From contig NZ_CP053827.1 of NCBI RefSeq assembly GCF_013372145.1, positions 1,612,001-1,676,000 of the forward strand: a stretch of 64,000 nucleotides of DNA, in the 5' to 3' direction. This stretch comes from Campylobacter hyointestinalis subsp. hyointestinalis (GTDB taxonomy: Bacteria; Campylobacterota; Campylobacteria; Campylobacterales; Campylobacteraceae). The notes beneath the pieces were generated by a model. It did not search any database. It worked only from the letters and a program-made list of their open reading frames with translations, and was not told the DNA's origin. This document shows, piece after piece, positions 28,165 through 38,528 of the stretch; position 1 is the stretch's first letter, and the number at the start of each line of letters is the position of its first letter. The position numbers and the translations under genes were made by a program.

Positions 28165-28722
28165 ATGATTCCTATATGGGATGCGAAGTATAGCATTAAC
28201 AATGACGAGATAGACGCGCAACATCAAAAATTGTTCGAATTAGCAAGAAAAGCTTATATATATGCGAACAAAAATATCTCAAAAGACGATATGAAGGGCA
28301 TTATAGGCGAATTCTTTGAGTATATGAAAGAACATTTTAGCAAAGAAGAGCTATATATGGAGCAAATAGACTATCCAAGACTAGAAGAACACTCCAAGAT
28401 CCATAAAGACATTATAAATAGTATGTCAAATTTGATACGCACTACAAAAAATATCAATGAGATGAAAGAAAATTTAGTCGTAATAGCTGAAAAATGGCTA
28501 CTTGAACACATACTTCAAAATGATGTCAAAATAGAGGAATGGAGACGTTTAAAAGTCCTAAATCTACAAAAAGATCCGAAAAAAGATGAGATAAAGTACA
28601 AATACGTCTGCGGCTGCCAAAATAAAATACACAATATATCCAAAACCGTACATGATAGAATACTACAAGGCAAGAAATATTCATGTACTATATGCAACCA
28701 ACTTATAAAAATAAAAGACTGA
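28165..28722 (+). CDS. Bacteriohemerythrin with C-terminal cysteine knuckle
   Basis: 185 residues. Residues 1-125 hold all seven di-iron ligands of hemerythrin: His20, His57, Glu61, His76, His80, His115 and Asp120. It would bind oxygen reversibly; in Campylobacter such proteins protect oxygen-sensitive Fe-S enzymes. Residues 140-185 add a tail with four cysteines (149, 151, 174 and 177) that could hold zinc or a cluster, and this is unusual for single-domain hemerythrins. It lies just after nifS-nifU, in agreement with a role near Fe-S metabolism. No terminator is clear downstream. Confidence 0.88.
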   Translation: MIPIWDAKYSINNDEIDAQHQKLFELARKAYIYANKNISKDDMKGIIGEFFEYMKEHFSKEELYMEQIDYPRLEEHSKIHKDIINSMSNLIRTTKNINEMKENLVVIAEKWLLEHILQNDVKIEEWRRLKVLNLQKDPKKDEIKYKYVCGCQNKIHNISKTVHDRILQGKKYSCTICNQLIKIKD

Positions 28723-29015
28723 CAATCATAAATACTTAAGATCAATTATTTATTGAAAGTGCTATTTATAAACTCTAAGATAAGTGGATCCCAAAAATAA
28801 CTTTGAAAAAAGATAAAATCTACTAAAGTTTACTTGATTTTGTTTATGGTTTAAATTTATATCTTTAAAAACGTTATAGTATGAATTTACAACTCAACTT
28901 TTAAATTTAAAACAGATAAAATAAATTTAATATCATTCTAGCTTGATAAACGTGAATTATCGAATATGGATAAGTATGAAATGGCGACCGAGTACCGGCC
29001 GACCAGATCTAAAAA
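28723..29015. other. Non-coding stretch between hemerythrin and infC
   Basis: 293 bases of very AT-rich DNA with no credible reading frame or tRNA. The one notable element is a GC-rich stretch at about 28983-29010 containing imperfect direct repeats GGCGACC and GGCCGACC and the palindrome CCGGCCGG-like core. It lies just after the infC stop on the minus strand and may belong to a terminator or a small RNA. Confidence 0.4.
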
Positions 29016-29534
29016 CTAACCTTTTTTAGGGGTTACTAGCATATTTACGTAGCGACCCTCTAAAATAGGAGCTTTGTCACGTTCCGCAAAATCTTTTACT
29101 AATTCCCAAATTTTTTCAAGCATTACTACACCGACTTCTGGGGTAGCCATTTCACGTCCTTTTAGGAAAACTCTAAATTTAACGTGTTTGCCCTCTTCGA
29201 GAAATTCTTGTGCGTGTTTGATTTTATAGTTTATATCGTTTTGGGCTATTTTTACAGAGAGTTTTATCTCTTTTACTTCGATAACTTTTTGTTTTTTCTT
29301 GGCTTCTTTTTGTTTTTTCTCTTGCTGATAACGGAATTTACCGTAGTCCATTATCTTACAAACCGGTGGTTTAGCATCAGGAGCGATAAGGACTAGATCT
29401 AGCCCCATACGTCCAGCTATTCCTAAAGCCTCATCACGGCTGATCACACCATAAACAGTGCCATCATCGCCCACACATCTTATCTGCTCTGCACGAATCT
29501 CTTCGTTTAGGTACACGTCTTTTTCTTTGCTCAA
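29016..29534 (-). CDS. infC: Translation initiation factor IF-3
   Basis: 172 residues: N-terminal domain ([18 protein letters not shown]), the lysine-rich linker helix at about 70-90 and the C-terminal domain with [10 protein letters not shown]. It starts with a rare-type TTG codon overlapping the thrS stop by four bases; a non-ATG start is usual for infC, which is autoregulated through its start codon in E. coli. It follows thrS as in many bacteria. Confidence 0.95.
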   Translation of the reverse strand: MSKEKDVYLNEEIRAEQIRCVGDDGTVYGVISRDEALGIAGRMGLDLVLIAPDAKPPVCKIMDYGKFRYQQEKKQKEAKKKQKVIEVKEIKLSVKIAQNDINYKIKHAQEFLEEGKHVKFRVFLKGREMATPEVGVVMLEKIWELVKDFAERDKAPILEGRYVNMLVTPKKG

Positions 29535-31348
29535 AAATTCACCTCATTTAGTTTAGTTTTGACAAGACTTAGGAATTCATCTAAGCTCAAGTCTTTTTGT
29601 TCTCTAGCGCGTCTATCACGAAGCGCTACACCTCTATTTGCGACCTCATTATCTCCAAGTACGATTATCATCGGTACTCTTTGTTTTTCTGCTGTTCTTA
29701 TTTTTTTATTTAACGTTTCATTTTTACTTGAAATTTCACTATCTACACCTAGTTCCAAAAGCTCTTGATAAATTTCTTTTGCATATTTCAAATGGTCATC
29801 TCCGATAGGGATAATGACGACTTGAGTCGGCGCTATCCAAAATGGAAGCTCACCGGCAGTATGCTCAAGCAAGATCCCTATAAATCTCTCAAAACTACCT
29901 AAGATAGCTCGGTGAAGCATAACTGGTTGCTTTTTCTCGTTATTTTCATCCACGTAGCTAAGCTCAAATCTCTTTGGCAAGTTAAAATCGACTTGCACTG
30001 TTCCGCATTGCCATTTACGTTTTAATGCGTCAGTTATCTTAATATCTATCTTTGGCCCGTAAAATGCACCGCCACCCTCGTCTATGCCGTATTTCAGCCC
30101 TTTTTCATCAAGAGCGTCTTTAAGTGCTTTTGTTGCTATTTCCCAAATTTCATCGTCTCCGACCGCCTTTGCCGGTTTTGTTGAAATTTCCATCTCATAA
30201 GTAAAACCAAACGCACCCATCAAAGTATCGACAAAACTTAGAATTTCATAAACATTTTCTTTTATCTGGCTTGGCATACAAAATAAATGTGCGTCATCTT
30301 GAGTAAATTCACGAACTCTAAAAAGACCGTGTAAAACACCACTTTTTTCATGTCTATGAACTACGCCGTATTCAAAAAATTTAAGCGGTAAGTCGCGGTA
30401 ACTACGAATTTCACTTTGATACACTTTGATGTGTCCCACACAGTTCATCGGCTTTATACCGTATTCTTGCTCGTCGATTACAGTAAAATACATATTTTCT
30501 TTGTAATTCGCGTAGTGACCACTTATCTTCCAAGCGTCGCTTTTGAGTATTTCAGGACCGCGAACAGGCTCATAGCCACGAAGTCTATGAGTGCGATAAA
30601 GCTTGTGCTCCAAGCGACTTCTAAGTCTTGCGCCATTTGGTAGCCATATAGGAAGTCCCACGCCTATATCATCATCAAAAGTGAAAAACTTCATCTCAGC
30701 GCCAAGCTTTCTGTGATCGCGTTTTTTGGCTTCTTCAATGATACGAATATGCTCTTTTAAACTCTCTTTATCAGCGTAAGCAGTTCCGTAAATTCTAGTT
30801 AGCATTTCGCGATTCTCATCTCCGCCAAGGTATGCTCCAGCTATCCTTGTAAGCTTGAAAAATCTAGTAAAAATCGTATTTGGTACGTGAGGTCCACGGC
30901 AAATATCTTCAAAATTTCCTTGAGAGTACAAACTCACGACGCCATCTGGAATTCGTTTTAAGACTTCTTGTTTTAGATCGTCGCTTGCGTATTTTGCTGC
31001 TACTTCTGATTTTGTAGAGTTAAATTTAACTATATCTATTTTAGCAAGTGCGAGCTCTTTCATCTTTTTTTCGATCTCTTCAAGATCACTTTCGCCTAGT
31101 TTTTCGCCGTCATTTTTGCTAACTCTCATATCATAATAAAATCCGTCTTCTATCGAAGGACCTACGAAAAACTTTGCATTTGGATACAGCTCTTTTATCG
31201 CAGCTGCCATCAAGTGAGCACAGGAGTGCCTTATAACATCTAACGCTTCTTTTGAATTATCAAATAATATCTCTTCGCCACCGTTTCCACCGTAGCTTTG
31301 GGTATCAACTATTTCTCCATTTACTTTGTATGCAATTACATCGCTCAT
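29531..31348 (-). CDS. thrS: Threonyl-tRNA synthetase
   Basis: 605 residues. A short N-terminal TGS-like region is followed by the editing domain with the [10 protein letters not shown] zinc-like motif, the class II catalytic core (motif 2 around [12 protein letters not shown]; zinc ligands in KPMNCVGH and downstream His) and the anticodon-binding domain (about 500-605). It charges tRNA-Thr. It is transcribed with infC. Confidence 0.96.
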   Translation of the reverse strand: MSDVIAYKVNGEIVDTQSYGGNGGEEILFDNSKEALDVIRHSCAHLMAAAIKELYPNAKFFVGPSIEDGFYYDMRVSKNDGEKLGESDLEEIEKKMKELALAKIDIVKFNSTKSEVAAKYASDDLKQEVLKRIPDGVVSLYSQGNFEDICRGPHVPNTIFTRFFKLTRIAGAYLGGDENREMLTRIYGTAYADKESLKEHIRIIEEAKKRDHRKLGAEMKFFTFDDDIGVGLPIWLPNGARLRSRLEHKLYRTHRLRGYEPVRGPEILKSDAWKISGHYANYKENMYFTVIDEQEYGIKPMNCVGHIKVYQSEIRSYRDLPLKFFEYGVVHRHEKSGVLHGLFRVREFTQDDAHLFCMPSQIKENVYEILSFVDTLMGAFGFTYEMEISTKPAKAVGDDEIWEIATKALKDALDEKGLKYGIDEGGGAFYGPKIDIKITDALKRKWQCGTVQVDFNLPKRFELSYVDENNEKKQPVMLHRAILGSFERFIGILLEHTAGELPFWIAPTQVVIIPIGDDHLKYAKEIYQELLELGVDSEISSKNETLNKKIRTAEKQRVPMIIVLGDNEVANRGVALRDRRAREQKDLSLDEFLSLVKTKLNEVNF

Positions 31349-31614
31349 TATATTCCTCTTTTCTACCGATTATTCTTTCATACAACGAAAGAACAAAATA
31401 CTTGATTTTACCTTATTGTATTTTAACTTAAACTTAATCTATAACGTAAAAACCGTAAAAAAAATTACTTAAATTTATATTTATTTTATAAGATGAGTGT
31501 GTTCTGCTATAAAAATCTCAAAATTTGAAAAATACAAAATTAATTGAATTTATTATTTCTTAATCCTTAAAATTATATTATTTTATATTTAAAATATATC
31601 TCAAAGGAGACAAT

Positions 31615-31779
31615 ATGGAATTTTTAGGCTTAATACTCGCTTTTATAGCAGTATTTTTAATCTATAAAAAGCCGCAAAAAGAAAAATTGGCTTTTGGAAT
31701 ATTCGTATTTGCGTGGGCTATGGCTGCTTTAATGTATGTGTGCCATACTTCAAGCATATTACCGAATATAAATTTATAA
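31615..31779 (+). CDS. dba: Dba, small partner of DsbI
   Basis: A 54-residue protein that is easily missed because of its size. ATG at 31615 follows a strong AAAGGAGA ribosome site and the stop lies nine bases before dsbI. It has two membrane helices (about 3-17 and 26-42) joined by a basic turn. In C. jejuni a small protein of this size, Dba, is encoded immediately upstream of DsbI; the pair is translationally coupled and Dba is needed for DsbI function. The identification rests on position, size and topology. Confidence 0.75.
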   Translation: MEFLGLILAFIAVFLIYKKPQKEKLAFGIFVFAWAMAALMYVCHTSSILPNINL

Positions 31780-31788
31780 GGAGCAAAA

Positions 31789-33294
31789 ATGCAAAAAGCT
31801 AAAACTTTTTATTTGCTACTTTCGCTTGCCGCCATTTTAATAATCGCGCTTCCAGTCGGCATAGCAAATTTCATATTCGGATATGTTTTTGGAGATTCTC
31901 CTTGCACGCTTTGTTGGGGACAACGCCAAAGCATGATATATATAGGCGTTACGGCTCTATTTTTACTTAGATACGGCTTTAAACCAAAGTATTTAGCTAT
32001 GATGCTTATCATCACCGCAATTGGACTTTGGGAAAGCTTTTATCATCTTGGAAACCACGGACTTGAAGACGTAGGTCAAGGATTTGGCTTGGCTATCTTT
32101 GGACTTCATACGCAATTTTGGGCTGAAGTCGTATTTTGGGCGGTGATAGTTTTCCTTGGCGTTATATTTTTCTTTGCACCGTGCGTACAAGGCTTTTTAG
32201 ACGAGATGAACGGCGAGAAATTTAGAAAACTCACAACTGCAAATATCGTAGCATTTTGGGTATTTTTCATCGTTGTAGCTTCAAACATAGTTCAAGCTTT
32301 TGTTTCCACTGGACCTCCTCCGTTTTGGGGACAAGGCGATCCAGTAAGATATAGCTGGGATCCAAAATACACTATTTGGAGCAGCGAGGGTTGGAACGAT
32401 ATGAGAGCTCCTACTAATTTTTTAGGCAAAAGAGATGTAAATTTTCCAGATCTTGGACTTAGTCCTACAAAAGACTTTGAGTTTAACAACGACTATAAAA
32501 ACTCGCCTTTAAATATAGAAAAAGAGCTAAAATTCGATGGCTTCAAAGAGATATCTTTAAATTTAAATTCTCCTATAAGCGACCTAAATTATAAAGATGG
32601 CAAAATGCTCATCGCCACTGAAGAATACGGGCTTTATATCACGGATAAAAACCTGGATAAGATAAGCTCTCATCTAGTACTCGATAAGTATTTTTCAGCT
32701 ACAGTCGAGAGATTTGCCGGAGTAAATTTGATAGGTGATAACATACGCATAATGGGTATAAACAAAACAAGCGTAGATGTAAAAGAAAATGAAAACGCCG
32801 ATGAAGTCGCGAATTTTCGTTATTTCTTAGAAGGTGCTGATAAATTTGAAGAGCTTGGACGCGATCGTCTAAAAACTAGCCGCGCTAAAAACTTCTATAT
32901 CCTAAGCGCAAGAAGCGACGATAAATACACATATATGCTTACCGTACCTAACAACAAATATAAAAATCTCTACGTAGTAGAGCAACTAAATTCCGACAAA
33001 GGGTTAGCTGCTGAGTGGGCACCAGATCTAGACTCAAATCTTAGTTTAAAAAATGGCAGAAGCATAAACGAGCTATATATTTCGGCACTTGCTTTAAATG
33101 ATGGAAAACTTTACGCTGCTAGTAAAGCTTATAATACTCTAATAGTCATAGACCCGAAAGAAAAATCCATAATAGACGTTTATGGATTGCCAAAGGAACT
33201 TTCTAACATAAGAGCTATGACTTTTGTAAATGATAAACTTTTAGTCGTAGATTATAAAGATAATAAAAATATAATTTACTCTTTTAGTTTTTAA
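31789..33294 (+). CDS. dsbI: DsbI, DsbB-type disulfide oxidoreductase with periplasmic propeller
   Basis: 501 residues. Residues 1-190 form a DsbB-like membrane domain of about five helices with the redox pair Cys39-x-x-Cys42 in DSPCTLCWGQRQ and further cysteine in APCVQG. Residues 240-501 form a periplasmic repeat domain, probably a beta-propeller, which distinguishes DsbI from DsbB. It passes electrons from DsbA-type proteins or a dedicated arylsulfotransferase partner to quinone. It is coupled to dba. It ends four bases inside the end of the convergent esterase gene. Confidence 0.9.
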   Translation: MQKAKTFYLLLSLAAILIIALPVGIANFIFGYVFGDSPCTLCWGQRQSMIYIGVTALFLLRYGFKPKYLAMMLIITAIGLWESFYHLGNHGLEDVGQGFGLAIFGLHTQFWAEVVFWAVIVFLGVIFFFAPCVQGFLDEMNGEKFRKLTTANIVAFWVFFIVVASNIVQAFVSTGPPPFWGQGDPVRYSWDPKYTIWSSEGWNDMRAPTNFLGKRDVNFPDLGLSPTKDFEFNNDYKNSPLNIEKELKFDGFKEISLNLNSPISDLNYKDGKMLIATEEYGLYITDKNLDKISSHLVLDKYFSATVERFAGVNLIGDNIRIMGINKTSVDVKENENADEVANFRYFLEGADKFEELGRDRLKTSRAKNFYILSARSDDKYTYMLTVPNNKYKNLYVVEQLNSDKGLAAEWAPDLDSNLSLKNGRSINELYISALALNDGKLYAASKAYNTLIVIDPKEKSIIDVYGLPKELSNIRAMTFVNDKLLVVDYKDNKNIIYSFSF

Positions 33295-34136
33295 TTATTC
33301 AAGATGCCTTTTTTGGCATCTTGATCTAAAACCTCATCTATCATTAAAGACATCGCTTTTGGTATCACGCTACCGTGAGTTTTATTTTCAAACATTTTAA
33401 ATTTGACCTCGCAACCACTTTGTAAGCCTATCCGATCGGCTAAATTCTTTGCATTTATAGTATGAGTTTTGCCTCTTTGTCTTTCTAAGCTACCAATCGT
33501 GATGTAAATTTCAGGGCAACTTTTTAAAGTGATATTTTGCGGTAAAAAAGAACCATCGCCCCACCATAAAGACGGCGAAGCAATGAAATAATAATGAAAC
33601 GTATTGCTTGACTTAAGCAAAGCATTTAATGCAAATAACGCTCCAAAAGAATGGCCAAAAATAGCGCGTTTTGGAGAACTTACGTTATAACTTTTTTCTA
33701 TAGAAGGTATGATGCTAGTTTTTACAAATTCCAAAAATATGTCTGCATTTCCGCCTTTACTAAACTCTTCTTTGGTTACTTTTGGCGTGTAATCCTTAGT
33801 CCTTTTTAAAGTATCAAAAGCCAAATCGCTATCATATCCTATAGCAACGATCAATAAATTTGAAGCTTTATCTATAAAACTATCTGCATATAAATTTAAA
33901 AGAGTAGGAAAAAACGCATTGCCATCAAGAGTATATATGACTGTTAATTCGCTTGTTTGACGCTTAGTTTTTGCGGTAAAAACCTTATATCTTGTACTGT
34001 TATTTTCAAAATAAAACGGACTATGTATTTCAAAAATCTCATACGCTTTACTGCTGATCTTTGGTATTTCATTTGATGGTTTTGCAAGTAAATTTATACA
34101 CAAAAAAGCGCCAAGCAACAACATAAAAGTTTTCAT
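33291..34136 (-). CDS. Periplasmic siderophore-type esterase (IroE/Cee-like alpha/beta hydrolase)
   Basis: 281 residues with a signal peptide (1-18, ending at LLAKP). It is an esterase-D/Fes-like alpha/beta hydrolase: nucleophile elbow GHSFGA at about 160-165, the SPSLWWGDG motif typical of the IroE group and the catalytic histidine in ENKTHGSV. IroE and the Campylobacter enterobactin esterase Cee cut the trilactone of enterobactin in the periplasm so that linear fragments can deliver iron. With the CfrA-like receptor at 250-2349, this would complete an enterobactin-use pathway. The substrate is inferred. Confidence 0.78.
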   Translation of the reverse strand: MKTFMLLLGAFLCINLLAKPSNEIPKISSKAYEIFEIHSPFYFENNSTRYKVFTAKTKRQTSELTVIYTLDGNAFFPTLLNLYADSFIDKASNLLIVAIGYDSDLAFDTLKRTKDYTPKVTKEEFSKGGNADIFLEFVKTSIIPSIEKSYNVSSPKRAIFGHSFGALFALNALLKSSNTFHYYFIASPSLWWGDGSFLPQNITLKSCPEIYITIGSLERQRGKTHTINAKNLADRIGLQSGCEVKFKMFENKTHGSVIPKAMSLMIDEVLDQDAKKGILNN

Positions 34137-34188
34137 GCGAGCAACCTTGATAAAAAAGGGTAATTTATAAAGATAAAACTAGAATAAA

Positions 34189-34264
34189 TGGTGGCTCTAA
34201 CTGGACTCGAACCAGTGACCCCCACCATGTCAAGGTGATGCTCTACCAACTGAGCTATAGAACC
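34189..34264 (-). tRNA. tRNA-Val (anticodon GAC)
   Basis: 76 bases with encoded CCA, acceptor GGTTCTA paired with TAGAGCC (one wobble), anticodon loop TTGACAT. It is a single gene between the esterase and hemJ. Confidence 0.95.
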
Positions 34265-34292
34265 AAAGGTGAATATTATACAATCTTATCAC

Positions 34293-34320
34293 TTAAATTT
34301 GGGTAAAAACCCAAATTTAA
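34293..34320. terminator. 12-bp perfect hairpin at the hemJ stop codon
   Basis: TTAAATTTGGGT at 34293-34304 pairs perfectly with 34309-34320 around an AAAA loop. On the minus strand it begins at the hemJ stop codon, with T-rich flanks, so it should end hemJ transcription and separate it from tRNA-Val. Confidence 0.7.
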
Positions 34321-34763
34321 ATCAAATTCGCCTTTACTATCATAGCATATATGATGATAAACATAATTATAGTAGGCACTTCATTGTACATTCTAAAGAA
34401 TTTGCCACTTTTTTTACAGCGATTTTCTTTAAATTGTTTTAGATAGCATCCTAAACTAAAATGATAAGCTATCAAAACAACAACACAAAGTAGTTTGATA
34501 TGAAAATATCCAGCTTTCATAAGCTCAGGCTTAGCAAATATAAGTATAGCAAGTCCGCTAAGAAGCGTAACTCCCATAGCTATCCAGCCTATACCATTAT
34601 AAAGTTTGCTTTCTTGTATTTTTACAACATCAGTAAAACCGTTGTTTTGTATATGTTCAGCGTGATAAACAAAAAGTCTTGGCTGATAAAAAAGCATAGC
34701 CATCCATGATATGAAAGCTGCGTAATGCAACCATTTAATCCACAAATAAGTCTCAAAACTCAT
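34317..34763 (-). CDS. hemJ: Protoporphyrinogen oxidase HemJ
   Basis: 148 residues with four membrane helices and the conserved HemJ features: KWLHYAAFISWMAMLFYQPRLF with the key histidine near the N-terminus, and FRMYNEVPTI near the C-terminus. It oxidises protoporphyrinogen IX in haem synthesis in bacteria that lack HemG and HemY. It is transcribed alone or at the end of a glmM-lspA-TM2 run, with a 60-base gap to the TM2 gene. Confidence 0.92.
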   Translation of the reverse strand: MSFETYLWIKWLHYAAFISWMAMLFYQPRLFVYHAEHIQNNGFTDVVKIQESKLYNGIGWIAMGVTLLSGLAILIFAKPELMKAGYFHIKLLCVVVLIAYHFSLGCYLKQFKENRCKKSGKFFRMYNEVPTIIMFIIIYAMIVKANLI

Positions 34764-34824
34764 TTTTGTAACTCCTCAATAAAATTTTTCGTTAGTATAA
34801 CATACAAATTTAAATTACTCTAGA

Positions 34825-35187
34825 CTAGTCCAAAATAGACGCTTTTCGCCTTTCAAACTCATCTTTACTTATCGCACCGCTTTGGTATAAATCATATAGT
34901 TTCTCTATATTTTTAAGATTTTGAGTCTGGCTAAGGGATCTTTCAAGATTGTTTATATCATTTACTTCATAAACCATTTTAGAAGTTAAAAATATATCTA
35001 CTAGCCACCAAATTCCCCAAATGGCAAGAAAAAAATAACCCACTAAAAATATAGCTGTGAAACTTCCGACCCAAAAAAGTAAAAGCTGTAAAATTCCGCT
35101 CAAAAATTTACCGCAATAAATTCTATGAGCACCAAAACCGCCTAAGAAAAACCAAAGCGCATACGCTATATAGATATTTCTAGTCAC
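34825..35187 (-). CDS. TM2-domain membrane protein with SHOCT-like tail
   Basis: 120 residues. The TM2 domain at 5-70 has two helices with the GGFGAHRIYCGK motif between them and a W-rich second helix (WGIWWLVDIF). The C-terminal 35 residues (LYDLYQSGAISKDEFERRKASIL) have the SHOCT pattern. The function is unknown; such proteins are often near envelope genes. It shares one base with lspA. Confidence 0.85.
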   Translation of the reverse strand: MTRNIYIAYALWFFLGGFGAHRIYCGKFLSGILQLLLFWVGSFTAIFLVGYFFLAIWGIWWLVDIFLTSKMVYEVNDINNLERSLSQTQNLKNIEKLYDLYQSGAISKDEFERRKASILD

Positions 35188-35630
35188 TATTTTTTCCTAT
35201 ATAAAAAACTTTGTATCAAAATGATAACTATAGCTAGATCGATCATCATATCTGCGAAGTTAAATACGGCAAAATTAAACCATTTATGCCAAAATATATA
35301 ATCCACAACTCCGCCATGAACGAAACGATCAAGTATATTTGAGCAGCCGCCGCCAAGCAAAAGGCCAAACGCGGTGCTATGAGATCTCAAAAGCTCTTTT
35401 TGACCAAAAAGATAGCCTAAAAGAACGGCGATAAGAGCTAGTTGGATATATTTTAAATTTTCACCCAAAAACGAAAACATAGAAAAAGCAACGCCTTTAT
35501 TATAGACCAAAATCAGATCTATAAATTCACTTTTATATCTAAACCCGTTTAAAAATATCCATTTTATGATCTGATCAGCAGCAAAAACAGCAGCAAAATA
35601 CGATAGAAATTTAAAAACCACTCTACTCAT
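35187..35630 (-). CDS. lspA: Lipoprotein signal peptidase (signal peptidase II)
   Basis: 147 residues with four membrane helices. The two catalytic aspartates are visible in the family motifs [10 protein letters not shown] (Asp) and [12 protein letters not shown] (Asp). It cleaves prolipoprotein signal peptides after lipidation. It overlaps glmM by eight bases; a glmM-lspA pair is, as I recall, also found in C. jejuni. Confidence 0.95.
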   Translation of the reverse strand: MSRVVFKFLSYFAAVFAADQIIKWIFLNGFRYKSEFIDLILVYNKGVAFSMFSFLGENLKYIQLALIAVLLGYLFGQKELLRSHSTAFGLLLGGGCSNILDRFVHGGVVDYIFWHKWFNFAVFNFADMMIDLAIVIILIQSFLYRKK

Positions 35631-36963
35631 TTAATGCTTTTGTAAAGAATTTTTCCACTTCGGACATTTTTTTAGTTACCAACGCCTCATCACGTCCTTC
35701 AAGCAAAAGTCTTATAACGTTTTCTGTACCAGAATATCTAAATAGTGTTCTTATTCCTATTTTTTTGAGTTCATCTTCGAGTTCTTTAAGACCTTTGATA
35801 CTATCAAGAGACTTTTTATCTGCTACTTTTAAATTTAAAAGCTTTTGTGGATATGGTTTTATAACGCCAAATATCTCACTGGCTTTTTTGCTTTTTGCAA
35901 GTAAACAAGCACTAACTTGAAGTGCTGAAACAAGTCCGTCGCCGGTCTTTGAAAAATCACTAAATATAATATGACCACTTTGTTCACCACCGAAATTTAT
36001 ACCGTTTTCTTTCATCATCTCAAGAACGAATTTATCACCCACGTTTGAGCGAAGTAGTTTGATCTTATGTTTTGCTAGATAGTCATCAAGCGCAGCATTG
36101 CTCATCACAGTAGCTACTATCTCTTTTTTATCAAGCATCTTATTTTCATCAAGATAAGTCGCTAAAATACCAAGTAGAGCGTCGCCATCAACGACTCTGC
36201 CGTTTTCATCGACGACTACGAGTCTATCGGCATCTCCATCAAAAGCAAAACCGATATCTGCTCTTAAATGTTTAACTTCTTTAGCCAAATTCTCAGGATG
36301 TAAAGCACCACAATTTAAATTTATATTTCCGCCGTTTGGCTCATCATTTAGCACTATTATCTCAGCGCCTAGCTCGCTAAATACTGTAGGAGCGACTTTA
36401 TAAACAGCGCCGTTTGCCACGTCCAAAACAACTCGTAAACCTTTTAAGGTAAGCTTAGCTGGAAATGAGTTTTTGATATGAACTATGTATCTGCCGATCA
36501 CATCATCGATCCTTTTTGACTGACCGATCTCAAGTCCTGTTTTTTGGTTTGCATTTATCATTTCATCATTATAAAATATATCTTCTATCGCTTTTTCAGC
36601 CTCAACATTTAGTTTGTTTCCAAAACTATCAAAAAATTTGATACCGTTATCATCAAACGGATTGTGACTCGCACTTATCATTATGCCAGCATCGCATCTC
36701 ATATCTTCGGTTAAAAACGCTATTGCAGGAGTCGGCATAGGACCTATTTGTATCACGTTATATCCTACAGCAGTTAGTCCAGCGACGATAGAAGTTTCTA
36801 TCATATAGCCACTTTTTCTAGTATCTTTTCCGACTAATATCTTATTTGTAATTGAGTTTTTACGAAAATAAATTCCAGCAGCCATAGCTAGACGCATCGC
36901 AGTCATCGCGTTTAGCTTTTCTCCGGCTCTGCCTCTAACTCCATCGGTTCCAAAAAGCTTCAT
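35623..36963 (-). CDS. glmM: Phosphoglucosamine mutase
   Basis: 446 residues. The phosphoserine loop is [11 protein letters not shown] (Ser99), the metal loop is DGDADR at about 240 and the sugar-binding loop GGEQSGH follows. The C-terminal phosphate-binding loop is [10 protein letters not shown]. It converts glucosamine-6-P to glucosamine-1-P for peptidoglycan and LPS/LOS precursors. It is the first gene of the glmM-lspA-TM2 run and diverges from rpsT. Confidence 0.96.
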   Translation of the reverse strand: MKLFGTDGVRGRAGEKLNAMTAMRLAMAAGIYFRKNSITNKILVGKDTRKSGYMIETSIVAGLTAVGYNVIQIGPMPTPAIAFLTEDMRCDAGIMISASHNPFDDNGIKFFDSFGNKLNVEAEKAIEDIFYNDEMINANQKTGLEIGQSKRIDDVIGRYIVHIKNSFPAKLTLKGLRVVLDVANGAVYKVAPTVFSELGAEIIVLNDEPNGGNINLNCGALHPENLAKEVKHLRADIGFAFDGDADRLVVVDENGRVVDGDALLGILATYLDENKMLDKKEIVATVMSNAALDDYLAKHKIKLLRSNVGDKFVLEMMKENGINFGGEQSGHIIFSDFSKTGDGLVSALQVSACLLAKSKKASEIFGVIKPYPQKLLNLKVADKKSLDSIKGLKELEDELKKIGIRTLFRYSGTENVIRLLLEGRDEALVTKKMSEVEKFFTKALNE

Positions 36964-37083
36964 AATTTTGCCTTCTTTTGATTTAAATGTTAAAATTTAA
37001 AACGCATTTTAGCAAAAAGATTATTAAATTTGATACATATAAATATTTAAATTTAAAAGAAAAGATTTAATGATTAAATTTGA

Positions 37084-37127
37084 CTTAAATTCAGATTTAT
37101 TTAATTATCTTTAGGGTATAATCACCG
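37084..37127 (+). promoter_or_regulatory. Promoter of rpsT
   Basis: CTTAAATTCAGAT, 18 bases, then GGTATAATCACCG with TATAAT at 37117-37122. It ends 27 bases before the rpsT ATG. The same two 13-mers with the same spacing occur at 11805-11848. Confidence 0.75.
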
Positions 37128-37153
37128 ACTAAAATTATGAAAAAAGGTAAGTT

Positions 37154-37420
37154 ATGGCAAACCACAAATCTGCTGAAAAAAGAGCAAGACAAACTATAAA
37201 AAGAACTGAGAGAAATAGATTTTACCGTACAAGACTTAAAAATTTAACTAAAGCGGTAAGAGTTGCAGTAGCAAACGGCGACAAAGACGCTGCTCTACTT
37301 GCTTTAAAAGATGTAAATAAAAACTTCCACAGCTTTGTAAGCAAAGGATTTCTTAAAAAAGAAACTGCTTCTAGAAAAGTTAGTCGCTTAGCAAAACTTG
37401 TTAGTACTTTAGCTGCATAA
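37154..37420 (+). CDS. rpsT: 30S ribosomal protein S20
   Basis: 88 residues, highly basic and helical, beginning [13 protein letters not shown] as in S20 throughout bacteria. It binds 16S rRNA in the small subunit. A GGTAAG ribosome site precedes the ATG. It is 11 bases upstream of prfA, so both are probably expressed from the strong promoter at 37084. Confidence 0.97.
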   Translation: MANHKSAEKRARQTIKRTERNRFYRTRLKNLTKAVRVAVANGDKDAALLALKDVNKNFHSFVSKGFLKKETASRKVSRLAKLVSTLAA

Positions 37421-37431
37421 TTTAAATTTAA

Positions 37432-38499
37432 ATGTTAGCTGACAAACTACGTCCTTTTTTAGATCGCTACGATGAGCTAGATACTCTGCTTAGCGATCCA
37501 TCGGTCATAAATGATATATCTCGTATGACCAAACTCTCAAAAGAGCAAAGAAACTTAGAACCTATAAAAGACGCCGCCGAGAGATACTTAAACATCTTAA
37601 ACTCTATAGAAGAAAATAAAACTCTACTTGAAGATCCAGAACTAGGCGAACTCGCTAAAGATGAATTAAAAGCGCTAGAAACAGAGCTTCCAAAGTTAGA
37701 AGAAGAGATAAAACTTTTGCTTCTTCCAAAAGATCCAAATGATGAGAAAAACATCTTTTTAGAACTACGCGCTGGTACCGGCGGCGATGAGGCGGCTTTA
37801 TTTGTAGGAGACTTAGCTACTGCTTATATAAGATATACCGAAGAGCGTGGCTACAAATACGAAATAGTAAGTTCAAGTGAAGGAAGCGCGGGCGGATATA
37901 AGGAGTTGATCTTACTCATAAAAGGCGAAGGTGCTTACTCAAGACTTAAGTATGAAGGCGGAACACACAGAGTTCAAAGAGTGCCAGAAACAGAAAGTCA
38001 AGGTAGAGTACATACTTCAGCTATCACAGTGGCCATTATGCCTGAAATTGAAGATAGCGAGATAGATATAAATCCAAACGATCTTAAAATAGACGTTATG
38101 AGAAGCTCAGGTCATGGCGGACAATCAGTAAATACCACAGATAGCGCCGTGCGCGTAACTCACATACCAACAGGCTTAGTCGTCGTCAATCAAGATGGTA
38201 AAAGCCAACACAAAAACAAAGACGCTGCTATAAAAGTCTTAAAAGCTAGGCTTTACGATATGCAAGAACGTGAACGTAGAGAAAAAGAGAGCAAAGAGCG
38301 TAAGGATCAAGTAGGAACCGGAGATAGAAGTGGTCGAATTCGCACGTATAACTACCCACAAAACCGCATCAGTGATCACCGCATAAATCTCACTCTTTAT
38401 AGGCTAGATGCCATAATGGCAGCAGGACTTTTTGACGAGATCATAGATCCACTCATCGCCCACTACCAAGCAGAAGCCATAGCAAACGCCGGACTATAG
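37432..38499 (+). CDS. prfA: Peptide chain release factor RF1
   Basis: 355 residues. The GGQ catalytic motif is present in [10 protein letters not shown], which places the peptidyl-tRNA hydrolysis glutamine. A codon-recognition domain lies at about 100-200 and contains an RVPxTE-type segment ([10 protein letters not shown]) close to the PxT element of RF1. It terminates translation at UAA and UAG. It follows rpsT directly. Confidence 0.96.
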   Translation: MLADKLRPFLDRYDELDTLLSDPSVINDISRMTKLSKEQRNLEPIKDAAERYLNILNSIEENKTLLEDPELGELAKDELKALETELPKLEEEIKLLLLPKDPNDEKNIFLELRAGTGGDEAALFVGDLATAYIRYTEERGYKYEIVSSSEGSAGGYKELILLIKGEGAYSRLKYEGGTHRVQRVPETESQGRVHTSAITVAIMPEIEDSEIDINPNDLKIDVMRSSGHGGQSVNTTDSAVRVTHIPTGLVVVNQDGKSQHKNKDAAIKVLKARLYDMQERERREKESKERKDQVGTGDRSGRIRTYNYPQNRISDHRINLTLYRLDAIMAAGLFDEIIDPLIAHYQAEAIANAGL

Positions 38500-38512
38500 C
38501 CGGCTTGTTTAT
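38488..38512. terminator. Hairpin terminator at the prfA stop
   Basis: GCCGG (38488-38492) pairs with CCGGC (38500-38504) around a 7-base loop that contains the prfA stop codon, followed by TTGTTTATT. It is a short GC-rich stem with a T-rich tail between convergent prfA and the sulfatase gene. Confidence 0.5.
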
Positions 38513-38528
38513 TAGTAAATAGCTTATT

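Noticed and set aside
31380-31614. Fur box upstream of dba
   Set aside because: Several AT-rich stretches resemble half of the site, but none reaches the quality of the boxes at 2420 and 2526.
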